Of a stretch of 17,373 nucleotides of DNA, positions 9,196 to 16,788 are shown piece after piece; position 1 is the stretch's first letter; every line of letters begins with the position of its first letter. Both the position numbers and the translations under genes were made by a program. The stretch spans positions 3,869 through 21,241 of the forward strand of contig MU129124.1 of assembly GCA_014904985.1 (NCBI GenBank), read 5' to 3'. The DNA is from Hydnum rufescens UP504 (taxonomy: Eukaryota > Basidiomycota > Agaricomycetes > Cantharellales > Hydnaceae). The notes below the pieces were generated by a model. The model had not been told where the DNA came from, did no database searches, and worked only from the letters and a program-made list of their open reading frames with translations.

Positions 9196-9531
9196 TCAAC
9201 AGGACTGCGCTTGACAGGACCATGTAAGACAGGACCACATTCAACAGGACCACCTTCAACAGGACTGCCCTCGACACAACCACATTCAACAGGACCACAT
9301 TCAACAGGACCATATTCGACAGGACCATATTCGACAGGACCATATTCGACAGGACCATATTCGACAGGACCACGTTCGACAGGACCACGTTCGACAGGAC
9401 CACGTTCGACAGGACCGTGGTCGACAGGACCATGTTTGACAGGACCGTGTTTGACAGGGCCATGGTCGACAGGACTGTGCTCAACAGGACCGCGTTTTTG
9501 ACAGGACTGCAGTCACGTTTGACAGGATCAC
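9196..9531 (-). repeat. 15-bp minisatellite encoding GPVEx pentapeptides
   Basis: About 22 copies of acaggaccatattcg-type 15-mers. On the minus strand, in the frame that joins the flanking exon sequence, they read GPVEY, GPVER, GPVDH, GPVKH and so on. The frame is broken once by two extra T bases at 9495-9499, in a copy with ttttt where its neighbours have ttt. Homogeneous central copies (about 9301-9375, GPVEY) suggest recent expansion. Confidence 0.85.
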
Positions 9532-10350
9532 AGTCGCCTTCAACACCATTGTGCTTGTCCCTGGCTGCTTCATGCTGTTGTTCAATAGGCCTGCCATCTT
9601 TCATTGGGGAGTCCTCGGCTGGGTCTCGAGAGCCAAAACCCCCCTCGACAGTCCCACTATCAATGCCTGCATTCTGGTAAATAACTTAAGCAACCCAGTA
9701 GAGTGGAATCTAAGAATTTGCCACCATACCTGTTTGTTTGATCCCTCGACAGAGGTCGTGGGAGTAGCATTCTTCTGAGTATAGTTGTACATTAGATATG
9801 GTAGAAAATGGAACATTTGTCACGTACTATTTCATCCGTTGTATTATTTTTCAGCCTGGATCTTGCTGGAGCGCGCCTTGGCTTCTTCGGAATCACAGGC
9901 TCCTTATCATTGTCAAGCATCTGTTTTCCAATGTAAATTATGCAGCAACACCCAAAGGAGAACAAAAAAACCAATACCTTTCTGGCTTTATGCTTACGCT
10001 TGCCCCTGGCTTCGCGCTCGTCTGCTAGCAGATCTTCTTTGTTCGCACGGTAAGTGGCAACTGCAGTATTCTTTGTTGCTGCTTGACGAGAAGGATGCTA
10101 TGCAGGATGTGAGTCATTCAATCATGCTTGATTAACAAGCAATACCATACAAGGCTTTCCCCCTGGCATGTTTCCTATGTAGGCGTATGTCATCCACAGT
10201 GTGAATAAATATTCAAAAACGTACTTCAGCTTCCCGGTCTGAATTACCAAGCTGATTTGGATGAGAAACAGGTATCTCGAATGATTGCTAGCCTCTCTTA
10301 CTTACTTGTTGTCCTTGGGCAGGCAGGGCCACTGGTTTCTTTCTCGGCAT

Positions 10351-11498
10351 GGCCAACAGGAACACCAGGCGGTGGTTCGGCAACAGACGACCTGAGTCCC
10401 GGCATCCACCGGACCCCATTCAACAAATAGAGAGTGTGTAAATCTCGATTTATAGACCGTTACTTCCTGTTTTTGAATCAGAACCCATGGTGATATTCAG
10501 TCTGCAATAAATATCTCTACTAATGGAGGACTCATTTGATGTGTGGCATGGAGTCGAAGAAACAGGAATTACTGAATGAGATGGAATCAACCCATGAATG
10601 TGGATTGAAGGGAATGTTGGTTTTTTTATGAATCCATATCTATACCCAGAGAAATACTGCAGGAGAGAGTGGTGGCGAAATAGGGAATCCTGTTGACAAG
10701 TGAACATAGCTCAACACTGGCAGTTCCCAGAATGCAAGAAGCACCCATATTCCACCGGAAATCAGCCTATCCACGATCAGATTCATCAAATATGAATAGA
10801 CTCTCATATCTGAAGTGACATTCAATGGTTCTATACACAAAAATTGAAAGAACAGGGGAAGTGAGTAAGCTCTCAAAGGATGCGCTATATCAGAGCATTG
10901 AAAGGTAATTTCTGGGCATTGGAAAGGCCCTAAAATAAGGTATATTAGTGGTATATGTAAATATTTTAGGTTGATGCCTTAGGAACATCTCAGGGATTGC
11001 TCAAAACCATAATCATCATATTTGGTCAAGTGGATTTGCCACCTCTATCGGCTTGGGTCATGTCATTTCTTGGATTTCAAGTTCAATATCCCATACCTAT
11101 AATTTATTTAGAATTGTTTGAGGCAAAAAGTCTGGCCACTCTAACCGGTCTTTGTTCCAAACTCTGATCTCAAATAATTCCAAGTAAACTACCAACTTTC
11201 TGATCCAACTCATGATGATCCAAACCCCGAGGTGAATACACTTGAAAAAATATGGGAAGCTAGAAATGTGCCCATACATCTATCTGTCTCGTGTGACTGA
11301 AGTGACTACTTCAACTGTAGGCTCAGTCACGCATCGCTGTGACTTCTTTCTGCGTTTATGTTGAGTCTCATGGCTGTATCCCAATAGCGATATCCCAATT
11401 CATCCTCTTCATGAATGTCAACCATACAGTGGTACTACGTGGATTTATACATTGTATAGGTTCCAAGAAGTGGCCATTTATGGTACAGTTATCAATAC
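10351..11498. other. 1.15-kb region without a supported gene
   Basis: AT-rich sequence between the start of the minus-strand gene and the stop of the GRF gene. The short ORFs on either strand show no recognisable content. An 8-bp inverted repeat, gtgactga/tcagtcac, lies at 11293-11330. The part nearest 10351 is where the promoter of the minus-strand gene should be. Confidence 0.5.
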
Positions 11499-12397
11499 TC
11501 ATTCATCAGCAAAGATATCAGCCTGACTATCATCACCGTAGTTGTCAGCTTCTCCATCGCCGCCGTCAATGTCAGTATTGCGGTATTCCTGTTGACTAGC
11601 CATATACTCCAAGGCCTGGATACGATCTTCCAATGATGCAACCTTGCGCTGTACACTCACCACTCTTGTATTGAACCCGGTGAGGCCTTCTCTCATATCA
11701 CGATGCACTTCACGCATGCCCAAAACAACAGCATCTAGCTTCTGAGCCAAGTCATCTCCAGAGATGAGTGGCTGTGGAAGTCGGAGACCAGAGGGCGAAT
11801 CCGCAGGACTCTGTGACAAACGAATTAGCTTGTTCTAGAATACTCGTTTGAATTGACAACATATGGAACATCCGATGGCAACCTGTTGTGGAAATGGATG
11901 TTCTTTATGAGGCGAGCCCCTGAGTGTAGTAAGTATCTTCTGATTCCTGTACTCCCGCCAGGGTGCCTTTGATGGTGACACCATAACTGATGGTGACTTT
12001 GGCTTCGTGGGTGAACTGGGAGGGGTCAGCATGGTCGGCAGCATCTTGGATGGTGTTTCTGCCTGATCATCTGCCCACTCTGACCATTGGCCATCCATAA
12101 ATTTAGTATGTGTGTCTGAGAGTCTCAAATTCATGAGACGCACTGAAGAATTTACAAGATTCAGGCTCAGTATGATATTTTCGGCATCCCCAGTATTTGC
12201 GTCCAAGATTTTCATTATTTGTCTGCGATGTGTGAAGCACAGCTGCATCACTGTCAGATGAGTATCTGGCAGACTCTCTGGCATGCGTGACATACCTGGT
12301 TGATCGCATCGACATTTCTTAGGCAGCAGCATGGGGAGTGCTCCATCAGTATTTCTCCTTTGATGAAGGATACATTTGGTGAGTTGCTGTCACCCAT
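11499..12397 (-). CDS. GRF-type zinc-finger protein with C-terminal coiled coil (229 aa, four exons)
   Basis: Exons 12397-12296, 12222-12144, 12079-11883 and 11810-11499 join without breaks into 229 codons plus stop. Donors: GTATGT (12295), GTGCGT (12143), GTTGCC (11882). Acceptors: GCAG, TCAG, ACAG. The GRF zinc finger becomes visible only after splicing: CCC at residues 23-25, then NLGRKYWGC (39-47) and CKFFKWADD (57-65), matching the family pattern C-x-C...N-x-GR-x-(F/Y)-x-x-C...C-x-FF-x-W. Exon 3 is a Pro/Ser-rich linker. Exon 4 has a predicted coiled coil (VVSVQRKVASLEDRIQALEY) and an acidic end. GRF fingers bind single-stranded nucleic acid in DNA-repair enzymes; here the finger stands alone with a coiled coil, so the role is unknown. 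It is the only protein gene in the window without disabling changes. A coding-looking stretch upstream (about 12500-12560, minus) could be an extra 5' exon. Confidence 0.7.
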
Positions 12398-12570
12398 TTG
12401 TTGCTTCCGGTCATTCTAGGCCTTCCTTGTCATATGCGACTGCTAGTGTTGCTACACCTTGGCCCGAATCAATGGAAATTAGATTCGCAATCTATCCACT
12501 CACCTTCAGAGCCTGGACGTTCACAACCTCTAGATGGATCCAAAGCAGCCTGGTCAGCCAATTATCGGTA
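12398..12570 (-). other. Upstream region of GRF gene; possible extra 5' exon
   Basis: On the minus strand a coding-looking piece (ADQAALDPSRGCERPGSE, about 12560-12505) ends at a good donor (GAAG|GTGAGT, near 12503). A possible acceptor (gcctag) lies near 12417. If used, it would lie in the 5' part of the GRF transcript. I could not fix a continuous frame into the ATG at 12397. The region stops at the left terminal repeat of element 2. Confidence 0.3.
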
Positions 12571-12615
12571 TCTAACTAGATACTTCAAGGGTTGCATTTA
12601 TATGCTCTAACTAGA
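12571..12615 (+). repeat. Left terminal inverted repeat of element 2
   Basis: A 45-bp block, tctaactaga + 25 bp + tctaactaga, containing ttgcatttatat. The reverse complement of 17313-17357 has the same layout, with about 32 of 45 bases matching by eye: tctagttagata at the outer end, ttgcatttatat in the middle and tctaactaga inside. Confidence 0.7.
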
Positions 12616-12704
12616 TATCAGACCCAGGGGGCCCCCAGGGGCCCCTGCAATTCAGTCGAGGGGGCCGGTCAAGCAGCCCAGGGGCCCCTGGGGCCCCTAG
12701 CCAT
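12616..12704. repeat. GC-rich palindrome cluster (aggggcccct), left
   Basis: Two palindromic blocks built on gggggccccc and aggggcccct, separated by a spacer with caattcagtcgagg. A matching cluster lies next to the right terminal repeat (17231-17302). It is strongly hairpin-forming and belongs to the terminal structure. Confidence 0.7.
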
Positions 12705-12708
12705 TAGG

Positions 12709-12754
12709 ATTATTTATTTATTATTTATTCATTTATTTATTATTATTATATACA
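12709..12754 (-). repeat. AT-rich tail, left end of element 2
   Basis: attatttatttattatt and tattattattatata runs; on the minus strand this is the ataa/taa tail that closes the left arm, as at 2257-2345 and 17041-17122. Confidence 0.75.
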
Positions 12755-13016
12755 CTAGGCTCGCCCAGTGGGGCTCACCCATGCACCCAAGAAGAGCAGC
12801 CAGAGGCTGCTCTTCTTGCGCAATGTAGCTAAGGAAAATAAATACTAGGGGGGACTCACCGTATATAGGGCCACTCGTTGGGCGCGTTCGGTTCTCGTCT
12901 GGTGAATTGCCGTTTGTCATGTCACCGTTTGGTGTGTTGTCGTCCATTGCGTCGCCCTTTGGTGTGTTGCCATTTGGGCCCTTGTTTGTTTTGCGGGTTT
13001 TCATTGTGGCCACAAT
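12755..13016 (-). repeat. Array unit L5, element 2 (exon-like 13016-12860; intron 12859-12755)
   Basis: The exon-like segment begins ATTGTGGCCACAATG, then the aaaacccgcaaaac block typical of units, then degenerate repeats that can be read as TPNGD/SPDEN. No hairpin A is recognisable. Donor GTGAGT is at 12859. Hairpin B at 12788-12818 is caagaagagcagcc/ggctgctcttcttg, in which one A:T pair of the common stem has become G:C on both arms. The weak acceptor cctag gives a 105-nt intron, the same length as other units. Confidence 0.5.
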
Positions 13017-13359
13017 CTAGAGTAATAAAAGATATATTAGTACAAATATCCAAAGCAGCGCAAAAAGAGCAGCTTTCGCTGCTCTTTTTGCGCGGGTGTA
13101 GCTACTGGGGTGCAGGGACTCACCTTAAATCGTACCACACACCCGCTACGGCGGGTGTGTGGTACCTGGGGTCCTCATTTGGCGCCTTTGCGTGTCCCGC
13201 GTTGGTGCATGTTGCGTTGGTGCGTGTTGCGTGTTGCGTGTTGCGTGTTGCGTGTTGCGTGTTGCGTGTCGTGTGTCGCGTGTCATGTTGGCACATGTCG
13301 CATTACCGCTCGGTCCCTCATTGTTTCGTGGGTTTTCGTCGTGTCTTGGACAAGTCAAC
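13017..13359 (-). repeat. Array unit L4, element 2 (exon-like 13359-13124; intron 13123-13017)
   Basis: The exon-like segment (236 nt) begins GTTGACTTGTCC with the acacgacgaaaaccca block and contains the heptamer run at 13222-13270. Hairpin A at 13132-13165 is a perfect 15-bp stem, gtaccacacacccgc/gcgggtgtgtggtac, with loop tacg. Donor GTGAGT is at 13123. Hairpin B at 13058-13093 is a perfect 16-bp stem, loop tttc on the plus strand. The branch lies around 13036-13041 and acceptor CTCTAG ends at 13017. The intron would be 107 nt. Confidence 0.65.
13222..13270 (-). repeat. 7-bp tandem repeat (gcgtgtt)n
   Basis: About seven consecutive gcgtgtt copies (aacacgc on the sense strand) inside the exon-like part of unit L4. 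Seven is not a multiple of three, so this expansion would disrupt any reading frame. Confidence 0.85.
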
Positions 13360-13634
13360 CTAGAATAATAAACGAATCGTTAGTATGAATATTCAAAGCA
13401 ACGCAAAAAGAGCAGCTCATGCTGCTCTTTTTGCGCCACAAGAATCAGAAATAAAAAATAAAAATAAAAACTTACCTTGGAGCACCCTACACCCGCTGTG
13501 GCGGGTGTAGGGTACTGGGAGCGCGGACTCCGGCTCATACGTACGGGTTCTCCCTGTGCCCCGTCATTCGGGCGTCGATAAGGGGGGGTACGGGGGGTTC
13601 TGCGTCGGTATTGGTTCGCGAGAATGGTTAATAC
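13360..13634 (-). repeat. Array unit L3, element 2 (exon-like 13634-13476; intron 13475-13360)
   Basis: The 159-nt exon-like segment is the counterpart of unit R4 of element 1. Hairpin A at 13484-13513 is a perfect 13-bp stem, accctacacccgc/gcgggtgtagggt, loop tgtg. Donor GTAAGT is at 13475. Hairpin B at 13402-13435 is a perfect 15-bp stem, loop tcat. The branch ACTAAC lies at 13384-13379 and acceptor TTCTAG ends at 13360. The intron is 116 nt, the same length as in R4. Confidence 0.65.
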
Positions 13635-14062
13635 CTATAAAATAATATTGTTAAATTAGTTAAAAATTAAACACCACACAAAAGAGCAGCTTTCGCTGCT
13701 CTTTTTGCGTGGTTGTAGCTACTGGGGGTGGGGACTCACCTTATATGGGACCACACACCCGCCGTGGCGGGTGTGTGATTCCTGGGCCCTCATTTGGCGT
13801 GGTCACGTCCTCGTTTGGCGCGTTGCTGTGGGTCGCGTCCCCATTTGACGTGGTGCCGTATTTCGCATCGTTGCCGCGTTGCTGTGGGTCGTGTCCTCTT
13901 TTGGCGCGGTGCCGTATCTCACGTCGTTGCCGGCGTCGCGTCCTCATTTGGTGTGCTGCCGTATTTCACGCGTTGGCCCCTTGCTGTGGGTCGCGTGTCG
14001 GGCTGCCGTTTGGGTTCTCGTTATTTCGCGGGCTATCGTCGTGTGTTGAACGAAGCCTCAAT
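13635..14062 (-). repeat. Array unit L2, element 2 (exon-like 14062-13740; intron 13739-13635)
   Basis: The longest exon-like segment (323 nt). It begins ATTGAGGCTTCG, like unit R2 of element 1, and carries several degenerate copies of a ccaaatgaggacgcg-type motif. Hairpin A at 13752-13777 has 12-bp arms cacacacccgcc/ggcgggtgtgtg and a 2-nt loop. Donor GTGAGT is at 13739. Hairpin B lies at 13676-13709 with one weak position. The branch ACTAAT is at 13660-13655 and acceptor TTATAG ends at 13635. The intron would be 105 nt. Confidence 0.65.
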
Positions 14063-14376
14063 CTAGAATAATTAAAGTCGCGTTAGTAAAAAGTTTCAAA
14101 GCAGCGCAAAAAGAGCAGCTTTCGCTGCTCTTTTTGCGCCGTCGTACCTACTAGCAGACGAAGCTCACCCTTCATCGCACGACAACATACCTCCGCCGGT
14201 GGCGGGCGCATCGTGTCCGCCGCCGCATCGCGCTGGCTTCTCAGCGCGGGCCCACCGCCGTTGCTTTGGTGTGGTTTCGGACGACTCCCCGAGACGGAGA
14301 CAGATCCGACATTCAACTGCGCCATTGCCGCTACTCTCAACCGCAAGCGCCACCCCCGTCCGCGCGGCTCCCCCAA
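14063..14376 (-). repeat. Array unit L1, element 2 (first unit of left arm; intron 14168-14063)
   Basis: The minus-strand first exon-like segment is GC-rich with an ORF from 14376 (MGEPRGRGWRLRLRVAAM...) open through the donor. Only a short hairpin A-like dyad, ccgcc/ggcgg, remains at 14193-14205. The donor is GTGAGC at 14168. Hairpin B at 14104-14139 is a perfect 16-bp stem, loop tttc on the plus strand. The branch ACTAAC is at 14087-14082 and acceptor TTCTAG ends at 14063. The intron is 106 nt. Splicing to unit L2 leads to an immediate TGA in the ORF frame, so a protein product is doubtful. Confidence 0.55.
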
Positions 14377-14969
14377 ACTACACCAGATTGATAGCCAGCT
14401 CGTGCACCCTGACCTAATCAGACCACGTCACCCCATCCACCCCAACCTACTCCTCGCTCGCTCCTCACTTGAAGACAGAAGCTCTACAACCACATGCACA
14501 GAGCGCTCACTCAAGCGGCACTAACTGGCTCTCTCGCCCAGTGACTTCCAGACTCCACTCTCTCTACATCGCGCAACCTCTCCTTACAATATTACTGATG
14601 CGTACCCTACCACCCTACAATGTAGACACCAATTATATGCCAGACGATCTGGCATTCTTCAATTTTTCACAGCCTTCAATTCCTAAATCAGGGAACTTGA
14701 ACGGCGCTGATAAAATTGACAAATGCAGAAATCGTCCTGATATAATTCGTCTCCTCGTCGCGGTCGCTCACTTATACTCCATCCTATATATTTACCAACT
14801 TTGGGCATGTCTTGGTCTCAGCGAAGTGATCTAATCCTTTGCAATGAGGGCGATATCGTCCTGTATTGAGGCTCCGGCTCGATTTTTACTCGCCTCCCTT
14901 CTTCACATTTTTCAAAAACAAATATTCCTTTGTATCATCCTTTCCTATACTTACACGCAATCTACATGC
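14377..14969. other. Centre of element 2 (candidate bidirectional promoter region)
   Basis: Sequence between the two diverging arms. GC content falls from left to right. An ORF at 14469-14834 has no recognisable content and is probably chance. There is no long palindrome here, unlike element 1. If both arms are transcribed, the start sites for both directions should lie in this stretch. Confidence 0.35.
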
Positions 14970-15254
14970 TTGCATCAACCTCCTGTATTGTGATTGAACG
15001 CGTCAGCACTTCTGGGCGCTTCTGAGTAATCGCACTGCCGGCATCTTGAATTTCCGCAACTACGAGACCCCCAGCAACAGAACGACAACACGACGACCCC
15101 ACAACCACACGACCACAACACCCGCCTGCTGCGGGTGTGTGGTCTAAGGTGAGTTTTAGTCAGTAGATACCATTAGCGCAAAAAGAGTAGCACAACCTAC
15201 TCTTTTTATTGTGCACTTTGAATTCTTATACTAACATAGCTTTTATTATTTTAG
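14970..15254 (+). repeat. Array unit R1, element 2 (exon-like to 15148; intron 15149-15254)
   Basis: It begins with a segment homologous to the arm start of element 1 (acatgcttg...tgggcgcttct-gagta...ctgccggcat). Hairpin A at 15111-15144 is gaccacaacacccgc/gcgggtgtgtggtc with one bulge. Donor GTGAGT is at 15149, followed by cagtagatacc. Hairpin B around 15176-15214 keeps an 11-bp core, aaaaagagtag/ctactcttttt, with a changed pair matched on both arms. Branch ACTAAC is at 15230-15235 and acceptor tttag ends at 15254. The intron would be 106 nt. Confidence 0.6.
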
Positions 15255-15503
15255 ATTATGGCCTAAGGCCCGAGACGAAAACCCACCGCACGATGAGGGC
15301 CCGACGGCAAGAGCCAAACCAAAAGAAACGACAGACCGCCCAATGGGTGGCCCCAGGAACCACACCCGCTGCGGCGGGTGTGGTACTATTTAAGGTGAGT
15401 GTTGCCCCCCCCCCAATAGATACAGTTGCGCAAAAGACAGCGAAAGCTGGTCTTTTTGCGCTGAATTATAACCTTAACTAACATAGTATTTTTGATATTC
15501 TAG
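15255..15503 (+). repeat. Array unit R2, element 2 (exon-like 15255-15394; intron 15395-15503)
   Basis: The 140-nt exon-like segment begins ATTATGGCCTAAGG with a gacgaaaaccca block. Hairpin A at 15359-15384 is a perfect 11-bp stem, accacacccgc/gcgggtgtggt, loop tgcg; it is shorter by one ca on each arm than the common form. Donor GTGAGT is at 15395. Hairpin B at 15428-15461 is partly decayed. Acceptor ttctag ends at 15503. The intron would be 109 nt. Confidence 0.6.
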
Positions 15504-15733
15504 GTCACGCTTTGAACCACCATCCGCATGAGCGCCAACCGAAACTACACCAAGTGAAAACCCGATGAACACCCCACCGAACGATAAACCAACGCAAACC
15601 AGACACCCGCCACGGCGGGTGTCTGGTTATACATTCAAGGTATGTGTCCCCAACGGCGCAAAAAGAGCAGCGAAAGCTGCTCTTTTTGCGCTACTTTGAA
15701 TTTCTTTACTGATTCCTTTTTAATTCATTCTAG
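15504..15733 (+). repeat. Array unit R3, element 2 (exon-like 15504-15639; intron 15640-15733)
   Basis: Hairpin A at 15598-15627 is a perfect 13-bp stem, accagacacccgc/gcgggtgtctggt, loop cacg. Against the common accacacacccgc form, C to G on the left arm is matched by G to C on the right. The donor is GTATGT at 15640. Hairpin B at 15656-15691 is a perfect 16-bp stem, loop gaaa. Branch-like actgat is followed by acceptor ttctag ending at 15733. The intron would be 94 nt. All three exon frames contain stops. Confidence 0.65.
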
Positions 15734-16000
15734 GCCATCAAATGAAACCCCCCCAAACGACGAGGCCCAATCGGCCAGGGCCCCAGCGGCAACACGCAAA
15801 CAGAAACCACGCGAAATGAAAACGCGAGACGTGGCCATGCACCACCCGAGTGGCCGTGCGAACCGCGAACACACACCCGCTGTGGCGGGTGTGTGGTTCT
15901 ATACAAGGTAAGTGTACCCCCAACGGCGCAAAAAGAGCAGCAAATGCTGCTCTTTTTGCGCTGGTTTTAATTTATCTAACTAATACATCCATTATTCTAG
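15734..16000 (+). repeat. Array unit R4, element 2 (exon-like 15734-15907; intron 15908-16000)
   Basis: The 174-nt exon-like segment is fully open in one frame (starting PSNETPPNDEAQ, ending HTPAVAGVWFYT plus two bases). Hairpin A at 15867-15899 has a single missing base on the left arm. Donor GTAAGT is at 15908. Hairpin B at 15926-15961 is a perfect 16-bp stem, loop aaat. Branch ctaactaat precedes acceptor ttctag, ending at 16000. The intron would be 93 nt. Confidence 0.65.
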
Positions 16001-16248
16001 GCTGCCACAAACGAAGATCGGCGAAACAAACCCCTCCGAAACGATAACCCGCCCGCAAAGTCGAACGACGACACACCAAACGAAAACACGAGACGACGCC
16101 AACCCGGACGAACCACACACCCGCAGAAGCGGGTGTGTGGTAATTTCAAGGTAAGTACGATCACACAAAAGGAGCAGTGCACGCTGCTCCTTTGCGTGGC
16201 TTTCTGTTTTTTTTTTTTCTCTCTTTCATTAACATTATTTATCTCTAG
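16001..16248 (+). repeat. Array unit R5, element 2 (exon-like 16001-16150; intron 16151-16248)
   Basis: The 150-nt exon-like segment is open in two frames. Hairpin A at 16112-16141 is a perfect 13-bp stem with loop agaa. Donor GTAAGT is at 16151. Hairpin B around 16163-16199 has core aaaggagcag/ctgctccttt, where the common aaaagag/ctctttt pairs have become aaaggag/ctccttt on both arms. A pyrimidine tract and branch attaac precede acceptor ctctag, ending at 16248. The intron would be 98 nt. Confidence 0.65.
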
Positions 16249-16566
16249 GCTTTAATCTCAGCCTACAAACCCCGTCAACCCCCAAATAAAGATCCACCAC
16301 CCGCCGAAGACACCTGCGAGAATGGCAACCACCCGCCAGACGAAACCCACGAGAACGGAAACCCGCCAACCCCCTAAGTGGCGACCAGCCCCTGTACCAA
16401 GTACGAACCGCGTGACCATGGTACCAAATAGTACCACATACCCACTTAGGTGGGTGTGTGGTACTACAAAGGGGTTTTTTTTTTAAATTTTGATATCTTC
16501 AACGATGCCAAGGGAGCAGCGCAAGCTGCTCCTTTTGCGTCACTTCGAATTTTTTTTACTAACTAG
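16249..16566 (+). repeat. Array unit R6, element 2 (donor lost)
   Basis: Hairpin A at 16430-16465 is the longest of the arm: 16-bp arms agtaccacatacccac/gtgggtgtgtggtact with one G:T pair. Where the donor should be, the sequence reads tacaaaggggttttt, with no GTRNGT. Hairpin B at about 16510-16535 is shortened to an 8-bp core, ggagcagc/gctgctcc. An actaactag sequence ending at 16566 merges branch and acceptor. Splicing here is doubtful. Confidence 0.5.
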
Positions 16567-16788
16567 GATTCAAATTGAAGGACCCAAAATGCAACCCGTG
16601 CCCCGCGCTCAACGGTGAAGTGCCAAGCCACGCCCCAGTACCACACACCCACTTGGGCGGGTGTGTGGTGCTACTAGTTAATTTTTTTTTTTGAATTTCT
16701 ATATGTACAGCAACGCAAAAGGAGCAGCGCAAAGCTGCTCCTTTTGCGTGCCTTCAAATTTTTTTACTAACATATGCTATTATTGTAG
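16567..16788 (+). repeat. Array unit R7, element 2 (donor lost, hairpin B intact)
   Basis: Hairpin A at 16641-16668 has 10-bp arms ccacacaccc/gggtgtgtgg. The expected donor position reads ctagttaatttttt. Hairpin B at 16713-16749 is a perfect 16-bp stem, acgcaaaaggagcagc/gctgctccttttgcgt, loop gcaaa. Branch ACTAAC and acceptor ttgtag ending at 16788 are still good. Confidence 0.5.

Larger units (their letters stand above)
6098..10350 (-). pseudogene. Multi-exon gene of unknown function, disabled by four stops and one 2-nt insertion
   Basis: ATG at 10350-10348 (MPRKKPVALPAQGQQ). Exons 10350-10306, 10251-10225, 10174-10151, 10097-9978, 9920-9828, 9774-9730, 9673-8481, then from 8426; later 7713-7502, 7442-about 7266, about 7245-7050, about 6975-6789 and 6735-6098. 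The first six exons are exact multiples of three with GTRNGT donors and CAG/TAG acceptors, so the model is strong. Breaks: a 2-nt insertion in a T run near 9495-9499; TGA at 9023-9021, 8162-8160 and 7839-7837; TAG at 7265-7263 beside a roughly 20-nt duplication. Joins near 8130 and 7050 are unresolved. Order of parts: Lys/Arg-rich N-terminus, pentapeptide GPVEx repeats, a globular part (FGQHYFAIQTAMMSYEDRSK), an acidic region, a DADSIAKQMASRFG segment, a CGIILSGYLVTADAADG segment, then an Ala-Pro-Ser tail. Paralogue of 3237-5782. No catalytic motif seen. Confidence 0.65.

Noticed and set aside
9010..9501. Plus-strand ORF of STGP repeats
   Set aside because: It is the antisense frame of the GPVEx minisatellite; flanking minus-strand exons, splice sites and frame continuity favour the minus strand.
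14469..14834. 121-codon ORF in the centre of element 2 as a protein gene
   Set aside because: Composition and content are unremarkable, there is no similarity to element 1's centre, and no supporting signals are seen.
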